A stretch of DNA of 64,000 nt, from the NCBI RefSeq assembly GCF_040807025.1, contig NC_090951.1, positions 30,097,573-30,161,572 on the forward strand. The letters are read 5' to 3'. Below the pieces are notes generated by a model. It was not told the origin of the DNA and did not search any database. It was given only the letters and a program-made list of their open reading frames with translations. Position 1 is the first letter of the stretch; each line of letters starts with the position of its first letter. The position numbers and the translations under genes are program-made. Positions 37,170 through 49,540 of the stretch are shown here, one piece after another. This DNA is from Struthio camelus. Its lineage: Eukaryota > Chordata > Aves > Struthioniformes > Struthionidae.

Positions 37170-37990
37170 GTCCTCGTGCTGCCAGCGCCGCGGGGCTCCC
37201 TCGCCAGCACAGCTCTGGGCCGAGGCTGGGTCTCCCAGCAAGGAGGATGCCGCAGGGAGGGAGCTGAAGCCGTCACGCTTTGCTACTGCACCTGCCCCAC
37301 ACGGCTACTAGGAATGCAGAGAAACCTGCACTGGGGTCTGGCTGTGCAGAGCCCGGCACTGTCCGTGGCTGCACTCTCCCGCCTGCTTCCCGCTGCACCC
37401 ATGCACCCCGGCCGCAGCGAGTGCTACCCTTTGCCCAGCACCCACCGATGCCACTTTGCCTCACCTTCGCCCCGTGTGAGGCAGAGGAGAGTCTGCCACA
37501 GCCTGGGCTCTGGGGTCCCACCAGGGCAGTGGGTGCGCCCTCAGCCAGCAGCCCCCTCCCTGCACCTGTGTGGGGCAGAGCCGTGGGGGACGGGGCTGGC
37601 TCCCAGATGGAAGGACGTGCACGGCATGAGCCAGGCCCTCCTCGCTCGCACTGGGAACGAGAGCTGCAGCGACAGGCGGAGGACAGAGCCAGGGTCTCCC
37701 GTGCCTCCTGATGTCTCCTCCATTGTGCCCAGGCCCGTCCTCTGCATTTGTCATGGGGCAGCGGGTGGGAGAGGCCCCATCTTCTTGCGGCAGTAGTGGT
37801 TACTGAGAGGGTATTTCCCCGGCAAAGACTGAATAACTCTGCCCCTGCGACACCCTCTAGCAGCTGAAATAATCTATTTTTGTTATTTTGTTGAATGGGT
37901 CTATATACCCATATATTTTTATATGTTATAGAAGCTTAACGTGCGCGCTCGTACATTAGAATTGTGCCCATTAAAAACGTTCCTGCTCTG
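37170..37990 (+). other. ADGRG1: ADGRG1 3' UTR and polyadenylation signal
   Basis: It follows the TGA at 37167-37169. An AT-rich end contains ATTAAA at 37970-37975, preceded by a TATATA/TTTTTATATG stretch (37901-37926) and followed by a GT-containing segment. Cleavage is predicted about 37985-38000. An 800-base 3' UTR is ordinary for this gene. Confidence 0.65.
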
Positions 37991-38319
37991 ACAGCGCTTG
38001 TCCCAGGTCTCTCTCCCTGGGCGCATGGGTAAGTTATCTGTGCGGGTGAGCCTCCCAAGAGCTCGGCTGGAGCCTGGGCTCAGAAAGGCTCCTTGGAGCT
38101 ACAGGCCCAACTGGAATCTCTCAGTGCCATGCAGGTTCCCTTTGACCAGCCTGGCATGGACTGAGGTGGTGTCCTCAGCACACCCAGGAGCACGGGAAGC
38201 AGCAGGATCTTGCAGCAAGAGAAACTGAGGCACAGAGGGACGGTGGTATGGGCCGCTCAGGGCTGTGTCCATTTGAGTGCTGAGTCTCTCCAAGGATGGA
38301 GATTCCCCATGTTTCTGGG

Positions 38320-38545
38320 CCCCCCTTCCAGTGTCTTACCAGTCTCACGGTGCAATTTTTTTTTCTAGTATCTAATGGGAATTTCCCATGTTCCAGCTTG
38401 CCCCCATTGCTTCTTGGCCCTCCACTGTGCACCTGCATGGGGGTTGTTCCACCTAGTGGCAGGATTTGGCATTTGTCTTTGCTGAACTTTGGTGAGGTTT
38501 CTCGCAGCCTGTTTCTCCAGCCTGGTGAGGTCCCCACGTGCTAAT
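38320..38545 (-). mobile_element. CR1 LINE fragment, strongly decayed
   Basis: Phrases matching reverse-complement CR1 internal-3' sequence: 'cagcttgcccccattgcttcttgg' at about 38394-38418, 'aggatttggcatttgtctttgctgaac' at about 38461-38487, and TTTCTCCAGCCTGGTGAGGT at 38511-38530. It lies between ADGRG1 and ADGRG3. No coding frame survives. Confidence 0.75.
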
Positions 38546-39618
38546 GTAACTGAAACAGCCTACGATATCAGTCTGAGGCTGAGACAGATATGCACTATCA
38601 GCAAAGCACCGCAAGCACAATTTTGATAAGATATGAAGTGACAAAGGAGGTGGGGGAAATTTTTTTTTCAAGAGGCCGTTACGACTGTCTCCAGTGGCTA
38701 TCGCTTTGCAGCCAAGGGGAAGAACAGTCAAAGGAATCACTCTGCAGCGTCTCACAGGGCCAGGATCCCTCCCAGTGGGTCTCTTGCTTGCTCCTGTGCT
38801 GAGCACAGCCACAATGCAGGCCTGTGCTTGTTGACACAGTCCACATCTCCTAAATGTGCAGCTTGCAAATGCAGTATTTAATCTCCTATCCCATCAGCTT
38901 CTTTGCAAAATTTTGCTGCTGCTTGCGGATAATCCACCTCCCTCCTGGTCTGAGCTGTTTTGCCAACAAACGTGTTGCTTCTAGTCATGGAGGAAGACCT
39001 TCTCACAGAAGGTGTTATTGCTGCTCTGGTGCTCTCCTTGTGCCCACTGGCATTGAGGAATCCTAGCGACCGGCTGTCTAAGCGGGAGGGAGCCCGTACG
39101 GCCACAAACTTGGGCCTTGCCTTATGTCCCCTGTGTCGCCCTTGCATGCTCACACCTCCTTCCCACCCACAAGCTTGGGGGTGTCTGGGCTTACGGGTAC
39201 AGATGCTGTGCCTGCAGGACACTCGGGAGACGCGGGCTCTGCTGGTGGCGGGGCTGCCCTGACCCAGCACTCCCCTTTCCGGGACGGGGAGCCATTGGCA
39301 AAGTGAGGTTTGGTGTGGTGGGTCGTCCTTCCCGTGGGCGAGAGGGGCAAGGGACTCTGGCAGGACAGGCTCTGGTGCTGAGGAGGGAGGAAAAGCAGTG
39401 CCGACCGTTATCGGTGTTGCTGTGAGGTTGGAGAAGCAGGGTGTTTGCCAATCCACAGGAAGTAGCATGGGGGTTGCAGAAGGGAAATGAAGACACTGCC
39501 GTTGCTTCAGGAGAAGCCACAAGCCCTGGGGAAGCCTCTGAAAGAGCAAGGCAGAGGGCAAGGGAGCAGAGGGCTGCCGGTGAGGACCCCGGGCTGCCAG
39601 GAAACACAGTGCAGCAGC
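38546..39618. other. ADGRG1-ADGRG3 spacer with probable ADGRG3 5' end
   Basis: About 1 kb. TTGCTTCAG (39503-39511) and CCAATCCACAG (39449-39459) resemble acceptors that could begin the exon holding the ADGRG3 start codon. No TATA box or strong CpG island is obvious, so the promoter was not located. Confidence 0.35.
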
Positions 39619-42600
39619 ATGAAGCACCTGCTCTTGAGCTCGGTCCTGCTGTTCCTGCTGCTGCCTGGTGAGTCGCAGATGAGGGGGCATGAGCCATGCC
39701 CACACCTGGGGAAGCTGGCACTGGGCTGCTGGCTTGGCCTGGGCAACCCTCGTACCTCTGTCGGGGGGACAGGATGGCTCATGGACCGCAGCAGTGCTTC
39801 AGCCCACAGGGAGCAAGATGTGGGCGCGGATGGACTGGAGGGTCAGTTCCTGGGATGCACAGAGAGCTGGGAAAGAAAAGAGGGGAGAGGAAGGCTTTTT
39901 CCCTAAGCCTCTCTGCTTTATACTGGCTGGGCTGTGTACTGCACTGCAGCAGGATCCTTACCTGTAGGGTCCTGAGCAGAGTCTGGATGGGTCCCGGTTT
40001 TAATAGTCATCCCCAGCAGCTTGGGATCACTGCTGCGATGGTCACGAGGAGGCTGGACATGCTGCTGGAGGGCATGTATTTACCGGCCCATATGTCTATC
40101 CACTTGTGTTTTGAAAGCTTGCACATTTTTAGCAGCCAAACCAGCCTGCAGCCAAGATTGTCCTAGTTTAACTAAATGGGTGAAGAAAACCTCTCCTTTT
40201 GTTTCTTTTGAACCTGGCACCTTCCAGTTTCTCCTGATTCTCCCCATTCCTCTATGGGAAGGCAGCGCAGAGGGATCCCTTTCTCCATGCTGCCTCAGGA
40301 CTGACCCTGGATGTTTTTTTTCCTCCCTTTCCTACACCCTCTTTTTCCAGATGCTGTCAGAGGACAGGACAGCTGTGACGGTGAGTGGCCTCTCTGTCCC
40401 CATGCCTGAGCCCCGCATGCCCTGAACCACCCCAGGGGGGTGGCCCCGACCCTGTAGCACAGGGAAAGGTGCCTGCTCCTGCCCTGCTGCTGGGGGTACC
40501 ACCCGGGCCGAGGGCTCCCATTGTGGCCAAGGGCTGGAGCCCAAGTGGGCAGGGGCAAAGCTACCTCCAGCTGTGCTTCTCTCACCTGGCTCCCTGCACG
40601 TTCCCTGCGGCCCAGCAAGGCGGAGGCAGCTGGGGCATCCTCTGAAAATAACTCAGGTTCCCTCTTCTCCCAGCCCTAAAAAGGGGGGACAACAGCTACG
40701 ACTGCTGTAACACCACTGTCAACCCAGAGGATGTGGGCAGCGTGAACGTGATGCTGTTGGCCCGGTGCAAGGGGCTGCGGCGGGCCAGCAATCTGGCTTG
40801 CCGGTGCCTGAGGGAGAAGATGCACAGGTAGGTGAACCCACGGCAGTGCAGAAGGGGACTGGGCTTGGGGAACGTGGAGTACCCCAGGCCACTCTTGCTG
40901 TTCTGGTGGGGCATGGAGTCAGACCAGTGTGCCCTAGTGGGAAGAGCCCATCTGCCTGCTCTGGAGCGTGTCCCCTCTGTCCTCAGAGCAAGGGATCCAG
41001 CCCACAGCCCTGCCCTGCCAGTGCTTGAGCAGGAGGGAGGGAAGCAGCCCTGTGCTAGCTTGTGGCTATGGTAGAGCTAACCCCTCTGGGAAGGGCTGAT
41101 CTGCCCCATCGAACCCGCTGACCTCGTCCTGGCATGCCGAGACTGCTGCATCCCTGATGCTCTCCCCTCTGATAGCCCTCTCGGCACCGCAGGTTTGTGC
41201 AGTCTGCGAGCTTCTCCATCAGCAAGAAGATAGCAGGGGTGAAAGCGCTGCTGGTGAACATCAGCAGAGCCATCCCCCACGATGTCGTCTTCTCCTTCTC
41301 CCCCTCGGAGGTGAGAAATACTCATCTTCTCCTTCTGAACAGGCATTAATGAGCCTGGCTGCCAGACAGCTCACGCGAAGAGGCCAGGCAATTCCTGTGC
41401 TTTGCTATCGCAGGAGGCCTGTGCTGGCACAACGTGCTTTCAAAGCTTTCCTTGGCCCTCTCACTTACTGCCAGAGGCAGGGCTCAGTGTACCAGAGTGT
41501 GCTTTTCTCCCAGTCATCTGCACAATTGCTTTCTGAACCCAAAGAAACTTTAGCATCCCACGGTGAGGAGTCCCGCATAATAACAAGGCACTGCATGAAG
41601 AAGAACTTTGAAGAGTCCTGTTTCTTTGGCCGTTTGTCCCTGAGCAGCCATCTCAGGTTCCCCAGAAGGGAAGCTGGTGTGTCCCATTGAGCGCTGGGTG
41701 AGAGGGTGGCCATGTGAAGACAAGGACAAGGAAGAGGAAGAGTGTGCAGGACCTTGTGCCTCCTGTCAGCCCTGAGGCTCTCGCACTGCCTGGTCATGCC
41801 AACGGACCGTGTCCCCATGGGATGACAGCAGGTCAGGAGAGCACTTCTGGGGGTCTGCTCCCAGCTCTGCCCTTCACCCACTAAGCACCTGGGGCCAAGG
41901 CTTTCCCTTTCTGCCTTTGAGCCTCCTGGCAATTTTACTGAGTAACCCTCACCTGGGCAGGACTGAATTTGAGTCTGGAGCAATGCTGGCAGGTCCTGAG
42001 AAGAGACGTGATGGGGACAAGCGGGACACTGCCAGCAAACAATCTCCCACCGTTATTCTCTGATGTAGGGCCCCAAGAGGATAAACTCAATGGAGGCAGG
42101 GAACGCAAGCAAAATCCGACTCCCAAGGGCGCTATTTCACTCAATGAGCAGCTGGACAGCCAGGGTAGTGGTGACAGTGCTCAATATCAAACAGCTCTTC
42201 ATGTTTGAGGTAAGAGCTGTTGTTTCCAGCGTTCCTCTGCTTCTGCTCCTGCCATTGGCTGTCCCGGGCACTGACAAGGAAGGCATTCACTACCTTCAGC
42301 AGCTAGCAATGAGGGCATGGGTCTGGCCTTTGTGGGCACCTCCTGTGAGCCCTGGCAGGGCTGTGAGAGCGATGTTGGGCCCTTGGCTGGCTTGGCAGGG
42401 ACTGGAGGCCCTCTCCTGCCTGGGCATACCGGGGCTGGCCTGGCCACTGCTGGGCGGGAACTGCGGGCTCTTGGCAGGGCAAGAAGAGCCAGGGCAGACC
42501 AGCTTACACAGTGCTCCCCCACCGAGCAGGAGACCAACCGGACACTGCACATCCTGGACAACACAGTGGTGGGCATCACAGTGGGAGATACGAGGCTCAC

Positions 42601-45600
42601 CGGACTCCGGGACCCCGTGCAGCTCATCTTCAATCACAGGCAGCTGCCCCACGTAAGCTAGTCGTGCACTCCCTCACTTGCTCCTGGTGCTATTCCTCCT
42701 CCCTTGATAAGGCCTCCCAACTCACTGCCGCTCTCTCCCATTACAGGGTGTGAGCCCTCAGTGCGTCTTCTGGGACCCCAGCAAAGGTAATGGCCTCAGT
42801 AGGACTGGGAGTGGGCTCCTGAAACGTGATGCCAAAGCCCATGGAGGGAAGGGGAAAAGGCTGCTGAGGAAAAGTCATCAAAACGTGGCGGCAAAAGCCT
42901 CTAATGACTGGTGAAAGCCTCTGGCCTAGGAATGAGGCTGGGTCAAACACTCTGCCATGGCCTCAGCCTCCATGTATTGTCAGCTTGGGAACACCAAGGG
43001 CTTTGTGTGGACAGGGGATGCCCTGATGGCTGGAGATGGGCTCCCAGGACTGAGACCATCTAGAGCCAAGGGGTTCATCTGGGTAGCATCTGTGGGATTT
43101 TGTGTGTGTTGTGACTATGCTCTGAAATTCAGAGATATTGGTCCAGTGCAGAGGGTTTAGATGAGGAAGAGCTGCTAAACAGCAGTTATCTATACAAACA
43201 GAACAAGGTGGATCCCCAAAAATCTTTGTAACCTCCTGACATCACTTGCATGTTCAGGTGCTCAGAGCTCTTCTCTAACTATGTCATCTTTTACTCACTG
43301 CTGGCCAGGATGGTGCCGTGACATGGTCATGGCTACTTCATGGGCAGACAAGCCACTCCCCAGAGATGCACCATGCCTTTGCAAGCCAAGGCAACCATAG
43401 CCTCCATCCTACTGCCTCCTTCCTCCCCAAGAGGCTCTATGGTATCCCCTCTGCCTGGGCTTGAGGTCTCTCTGGTGGCCACAATGGGATCTGCTCACTG
43501 AGAGGGTGTTTTGCCTCACGCTCACTGCTTTCCCCATGTACCTTTTGCAGGCCAGGGAGGAGGCTGGAACACCAGTGGATGTGTCACTCAGCTCGGGGAC
43601 AAGGGGACAGTCTGCTCCTGTGACCATCTGACCTTCTTCACCCTCCTCCTGGTGACAACCCCACTCCATACAGCTCCTGCTTTTACCCTGGCTGTTGCTG
43701 CCTGCTCCCCTTGGCTGTTTGGTGCCTGAAGTGTCATTGATAGCTGCACTTCCGGGGCAGGCAATTGTATCTGCTCCCCAGACAAGCCCAGGTCTTACCT
43801 CCTCCCAAGCCACCATCCTAAAATCAAACCCAATGCCACCCTAGTGACCTGGAGGGCAAGAGTAGGTTATTGGAGGATGTAAAGGGTGGAAATGGCCTGC
43901 AGCCTACCTGCAAACTGTTGAAGCAGTGAGACTTAGGGATCTGTTGTCCCAGCTGGAGGTTTAGAGACGGCTTGTGATCCATCATAAACTTAATTCATTT
44001 CTCGTTCCCCTGCACCCCAGATAGAGGTTGGATCTTCTCAGAGCCACCATGTTCCCTGCTCCCTCCAGAGACTGTCTCTGGGACAGCGGTCCCACTGCTC
44101 TAATCTGAAGGACCTAGGCTTGCAGAGATGGCCCTGCAGCACTAGCTGTTATCTCTGCTTCAGCTCCCTGCCAGGTCACTGCCCCATAACACTAGTAGAT
44201 GCAGATGGGTTTTCTAGGCTGGTTCTGGGCCCCGCTAACTCAATGTATGTCTGTGTTTGGCAGCGTTCGACTCTGGACAGGTCCACAGCACAGGCCTTGA
44301 TGGTTATTGCAAATGTTGGCTGTGGGGTAGCTGTGGCTTTCTCAGTCTTCTCCATTGTCTTCTACATCTTCTTAAGGTAGGACGTGTCCAGCTGTGTCCT
44401 GGGGCTCCACAGAGACTTGTCAGGCTCAGGGACAAGAGAGATTTGGGACCTGGTGTACCCTGGCCTGGTCCCTCTGCATACCTAGATCCCACATGCTCCT
44501 GGACATGCTGGGACCTACTTGTCCTCCAGGGAAAGGGGTGATTTTTTCAGGGCAGTGGAACTGAGTGCTCAGAGAGCAATACTGCCATGTGGCTGGTGTC
44601 CAGGGCAAGGGACTTAGAGTCTCCCCTCTCTCCTCCCATCAGCATTTCCTGATGGGACTCCCCTCTTGCTATATCACATGCTGCTCCCCCCCTCAGCACC
44701 CAAGTCCATGCTCTCTCTCCCATCATGCTCACTAGCCATGCCTTCTGCCTTTTCTGCTCCCTCTGGTGTCTCTCAGGTGTACATACAAAAAGTTCAAGTC
44801 TGATGAAACCATCCAGATCAACATGGCACTGCATATGAACCTCATCAGCAGCCTGCTCCTCCTCAACCTGACCTTTCTGTTCAACAATTGGATCTCTAGC
44901 ATGAGCCAGCCAGGGCTGTGCAAAGGCCTGGGGGGCTTCACCCACTACTGCCTGCTCTGCTGTTTCACCTGGATGGCTTTGGAAGGCTGTCATCTCTACC
45001 TCCTCTTCGTCAAAGTTCTTGGTACCTACATCCACCACTACCTGGCAAAGCTATGCATCGTCGGCTGGGGTAAGCATCTGCCCTGGGTCATCCAAAGCAC
45101 ATGGCCAGACCTGGGTAAGACCCATGGGGGAAAATGGCAGTGTCACTGCTCAAAGAGTACTTACTCAGTGTCAGTTTGCACCCAGCCCCAGGTCCTTTTG
45201 CTCCTGCAGCCAGAGCAGCCTTTGCTCCTGCTCCTTCCTCCAGCTTTCCTCCCTGCTGCTGGAGCAATGCTGTCTGTGGGTCTCCTTCCTCCTGGTGAGT
45301 GGTGCAGCGATGTCCTTCTCAGAGGAGGGCTGGAGCAGAGCACATGTGGGAGCCAGGAGGACTCTTTGCAGTCCAGGAGGGGCTTGTTGGGGCATGGGGT
45401 ACCATATCCTAGGGAAAGAAGTCCTGTTGCTCCCACAGCCACCTTGGGTTGTGGCTTCCACCGTGAGCTAGAGTCACTTGGGGAAGGACTCTGCTCTGCT
45501 AGTGAGTTAAAATCAGAAGAAGAATAGGTCTATATAGTGAGGGGAGGAGAGAAAGAGCCTCATCCCTTCTGTAGCTCTGACATGCTGTGACTGGAGCTAG

Positions 45601-47770
45601 GAAGTGTCTTATATGGACTAGGTGCTGTGAATGACACTACCCAGGGGGGGGATTTGGGAAAGCTCCTACAAAGGATCTTCCATCCTGCTGAGGACCAAAG
45701 CTACCTACCTTATTAAGCAGGTGAAATCCCTGGAGAGTCCTCTGGGATTTTTATTATCTCCTTCTGTCAGAAACCCATTTTCCCCAGCACCACACCATTG
45801 GGCAGGAACAGTTGGGCATCAACAAAGCAAATGATCCTGCAGAAAGTTTAGTGAACAGTGCACACAACTCAAACCGTCCTACCAAAAGCTGTTGCATTTT
45901 CTCCATATCATGTCCAAGCACTGTCTGTTGTGCCCCCTACAACCAGTGTGCTCTGAGGCTCTCTCTAAACCCCATCTTCCTAGAGAACAGCACATTCAGG
46001 AGTAGAAAGAAAAAAGCAGAGAACCCAAGCTGACTATCTGTCTCACCTTTCTCATGGATTTCTGTTCTCCTTCACTCCTGTCTCCTTTGTTTTTGCAGGC
46101 TTCCCTGCTTTCGTGGTCATTGTAGCAGGAAGCATTGACAGCTATGGAAAATACAGCATTCAGAATACGGATGACCAGCTCATATTCTCCGTGTGAGTGA
46201 CACTGTCTTATGTAACTGTCCATAGAGATTAGATGACTGTTTTGCATGGGGAAAGGTAACTTACTAACCACAGAGCTTTGTGTCTGTATTGCTCAGCTTT
46301 ACACAATGCTTCCTCTTCCTTCAATTTGATTAAAAACGAGTAGCTTTCTATAGCCGCACTAACAACCATTACTTGTTCATGCAGGACCTCCATGATGCAA
46401 GGCTGCTTGTACATGATGACAGGACACTCAGCAGGAAAGGGAACCTTATATCAGGCAGGACCAGCTCGGTCATCACACCTAGCCTCCTCTATCATGCCCA
46501 CAGGCCCCTAAGTCATGGAAACCATCCAAGGTCCAGTTAGATTTTCCTTGCGCACTCCTCCATTTCCGCTGAAGAGTACAAGAAAAGCAGATTTGTATCC
46601 CCATCTTCAATGCTTCATTCTGGCCTTGGAAAAAACTGCAATGAGGGCACTTCCTGCATCTCTGTCTCAATGGGAAGCCTGTCACATCCCAAAACATATC
46701 CTCCTGAGGAGACAAGGAGGGGGTGGGGTTTCCATGGATGCTGCTCTGAAAGTCTAGAGGAGCAGAGCATTGATGTTGTTTCTTCTCAGGTGCTGGATCA
46801 ATTCTGAACACATCATGGTCCACTACATCACAAATTGTGGCTACTTTGGCCTCATCTTCCTCTTCAACATGGTCATCTTTGGGGTGGTGGCCTGGAAGAA
46901 CTACCACCTGCAGAGCACCAGGGCTGCAAAGGAGACTAGGAAGACCTGGAAAGTGGGCCTGATGGCAATGGGACTCTTCTGCTTGCTGGGAGCCACCTGG
47001 GCTTTGGCATTCCTCACTTACGGCAACACTTCTGTGGCCATACGCTACCTCTTCACCATCCTGAACTCCCTCCAAGGTCAGGGGCCAGCCTGAAGCTCGG
47101 GAGCATGTTGGCAGCATGGGGCTCCCAGAGGTTGGGCTATGAAGGTGGAGGGAGGCAGGCGCAAGCCGGGCAGTGCTTGGACTAGTGGTCCCATGGCAGC
47201 ACCCTGGCACCAAGGTGCCTTCCCTTTAACAAGGAGTGGAGTGGAGTGGAGAAATCAGTGCTAAGCCTCGAACTGGCTGTAAAGGTGCTTGGAGAAAGAG
47301 GTGGTTGGCAATAATGTGGCCATGGCTCCTAACCCACATCCACTCTTTACCTGGGAACATTTTCTGCAAGGAATCCATTCTTTAGCAGAGGCACAACATG
47401 ATCCATCTGGGCAAGTCCCTGTTGAATTTATCACCTTAAACATGGGAAGTCCTTACTGAAGAAGCAGGAAGGAGCTGGGGGGAGGGGGGGAAATCCAACC
47501 CTGGAATTAACAGCAGTGAGTTCAGAGCTGTTCCCAGCAAAAGTACCTGTGAGGAATGAGCTGGATCAGGGTCCTGTGCATCCCACAGTGAGCGTTCCAG
47601 CAGGATGATTTCTACCCTCTCTTGCTGCTGCTAATCAATGCCTTTCTCCTTCAGGTCTCTTCATATTCATCTGGCTGGTTGTTCTGTACTATCCAAAGAA
47701 AGAAGAAATCGTAGGTTTCTCCTCCCATATCACCAGGAACGACAAAACCACAATTGTTTCCCAGGACTAA
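39619..47770 (+). CDS. ADGRG3: Adhesion G protein-coupled receptor G3 (GPR97), 13 coding exons
   Basis: Coding exons: 39619-39667, 40351-40380, 40674-40827, 41193-41310, 42069-42209, 42530-42652, 42747-42786, 43551-43651, 44264-44376, 44777-45069, 46099-46192, 46790-47076, 47655-47770. They give 552 aa (human about 549). Order: signal peptide (1-17), a small Cys-rich N-terminus (six Cys within about 47 residues), compact GAIN domain, intact GPS (CVFW, GWNTSGC, CSCDHL/T, cleavage 245/246) with agonist start TFFTLLL, then 7TM and a short tail. Motifs IRLPRALF, LDNTVVGI and DHLTFF align with recalled human GPR97. In mammals it is a neutrophil and B-cell receptor coupled to Go that responds to glucocorticoids. 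Exon 2 is only 30 nt (phase 1-1). In exon 5 two frames are open; the one with IRLPRALF is in phase with its neighbours and conserved. Confidence 0.93.
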
Positions 47771-48700
47771 CTGTTGGCCAGATGTCCCTCCCTGACATCG
47801 AGCGTACCCACTGCAAGCAAGCTTCTAGTCTAAGGGACATATAGCCTCACTTCAGAGAGCAAGGGCTAGGAAAGCAGCTGGGGACCCTGGCAGAGAAGCA
47901 TGGCCCCAGGGTCCTCACCTGTGCCTCAGTTTACCCTTCAGTGGGAGTGAGCCCCGTAACAGGGTTCTTTGCTTTGGCTGCCTTTTAATTCCAAGTAGTC
48001 TGCTGCAGGCAGCATGAAGCGCCTCTGTGCAAGGAGCTCTGGATACATCCCTTCTGCCAAAGTCCCTCCAAGCTGCAACTTTCCCATGGCCTCAGAAGTG
48101 GCCCTCAGCTCTCATTTCCTACAAATGCCTGCCAGGAGAGCAGAGAGTCCATGAGCTGTCTGCATTCAGCCTGGATGGAGCCATCCCAGTTTTAGTTCCT
48201 TACTCCCAGCAGAAGAGATGGAGCTTGGCACCGGACCAGCCTGGAGATTGGTTTTACTGCTGTACCCAGACTCTGCAGACTGAGTCAGGGGGGAATTTAG
48301 TTGCCCAGAGCCAGGAAGCTCAGGTCTGAGGATTAGCAAAAAAGCTGAACCCCGCAAACTTCTCAGCAATACAGCTCCAAAATGAATGGTGACAGGGTTT
48401 TTAGGGCATGGGCTATACTGTACTTCCAAGGGCTGCTGTACTTCCATCCTGCAAGACATTTTCTGCAACTAATAACAGTCTCACTGAGGATACTTTATTT
48501 CAACACTTCAAGCATTAGTCAGCTGCAATTCCTCTGCACTTAGCCAGCTGCACCATGGCTCCTTAGAGCTGCACTAGGTCCACCACACTGCTTGCTTGAG
48601 CATGTGCGCATAAACATGCAACCATCTTGCCAAACGGTTGTCTCTTCTGTATCTGTGCTTTAGTATTAAATCTCTGTCAGCTGTCTGAGCACTATGAATT
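47771..48700 (+). other. ADGRG3: Probable ADGRG3 3' UTR
   Basis: It follows the TAA at 47768-47770. The first clear poly(A)-like hexamer is ATTAAA at 48665-48670. An (AC)n run follows downstream. The assignment is positional. Confidence 0.45.
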
Positions 48701-48815
48701 GCGTCTTTGATGGTTACAAGCCAACAATATTTATTTTCTTTATTTTAAAAAAATCTTTCTATCAATAGGTCCATTTGCCATCCTTCAGAAGGAAGAAATA
48801 TATGCGTGTGCCGCG

Positions 48816-48834
48816 CACACACACACACACACAC
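48816..48834. repeat. (AC)n dinucleotide microsatellite
   Basis: AC alternation flanked by CGCG and ACGCAC, between the convergent 3' ends of ADGRG3 and the ZP gene. It should be polymorphic and usable as a marker. Confidence 0.9.
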
Positions 48835-49500
48835 GCACTGTTCAGAGCAGTACTTTCTCTGTGCTAATGCTACATCATCTGTGTCACAAAGAACTAAGCG
48901 AATTCAAGTTTTGGTAGGCAAATAGCTAATGTGAGTACTTCAATCGCCCCACACTTCTGGGTGATTCTTTCCAGGGAGGAAAAAGCAGGAAGGAAGAACC
49001 TCTCCCCTGCATTCAAGGGTTCTGAAAATTTCTACTCTACAAATGAGACCATTTTAGAAATGTCTCTTTCCTCTGCTCTGAGCTGTGATGACTACTACTT
49101 CTCAAATCCACCATCCTCCCAGTGTAAGAAAGACTCTGGGGAAAAATAGTTATTGCATTTGCTCCCTGTAATCACAAAGCAAAGCCCAGAAGCAGGGCTT
49201 GCTGCAGCTAGTATCTCTGGATCCCACAAAGCACAGCAGCATGCCCAATCCCACACCAGATGGATGGAGCCCTACGAGGCAGCTTCATGCCCTGCTTCTA
49301 CCCCTTGTGCTGCCCCTATACCTCAGCTTTCCCAGGTGCATGTTTCAAGTCTAGTCAATGTGGGCCAGGAGAGGGTGAGAAGGTGCAAGGGGTACTGCAG
49401 GGAACAAAAATCCCCTGATGTGGCTCATTCTTTGAGCACTATTTGAAAATAGCTGTTGCCGCCTTCCCCCAAATCCCTGCTAAGAAGCAGGCAAAGCTGA
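48835..49500. other. Spacer between convergent 3' ends of ADGRG3 and the ZP gene
   Basis: Unique sequence with no gene, repeat family or structured RNA recognised. Confidence 0.6.
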
Positions 49501-49518
49501 CAACTTGCTATTGCCATG

Positions 49519-49524
49519 TTTATT
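49519..49524 (-). other. ZPD: Polyadenylation signal of the ZP-domain gene
   Basis: TTTATT on the + strand reads AATAAA on the - strand, 16 bases after the TAG stop (49543-49541). This implies a 3' UTR of only about 30-45 nt. Confidence 0.8.
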
Positions 49525-49540
49525 TGGAAACAGCTATTTT

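Noticed and set aside
38878-39705. 275-aa - strand frame crossing the ADGRG3 start exon
   Set aside because: Antisense shadow over the ADGRG3 5' region. No domain seen.
42069-42208. Second open frame in ADGRG3 exon 5
   Set aside because: It is out of phase with the exons on either side and lacks the GAIN motif IRLPRALF that the chosen frame has.
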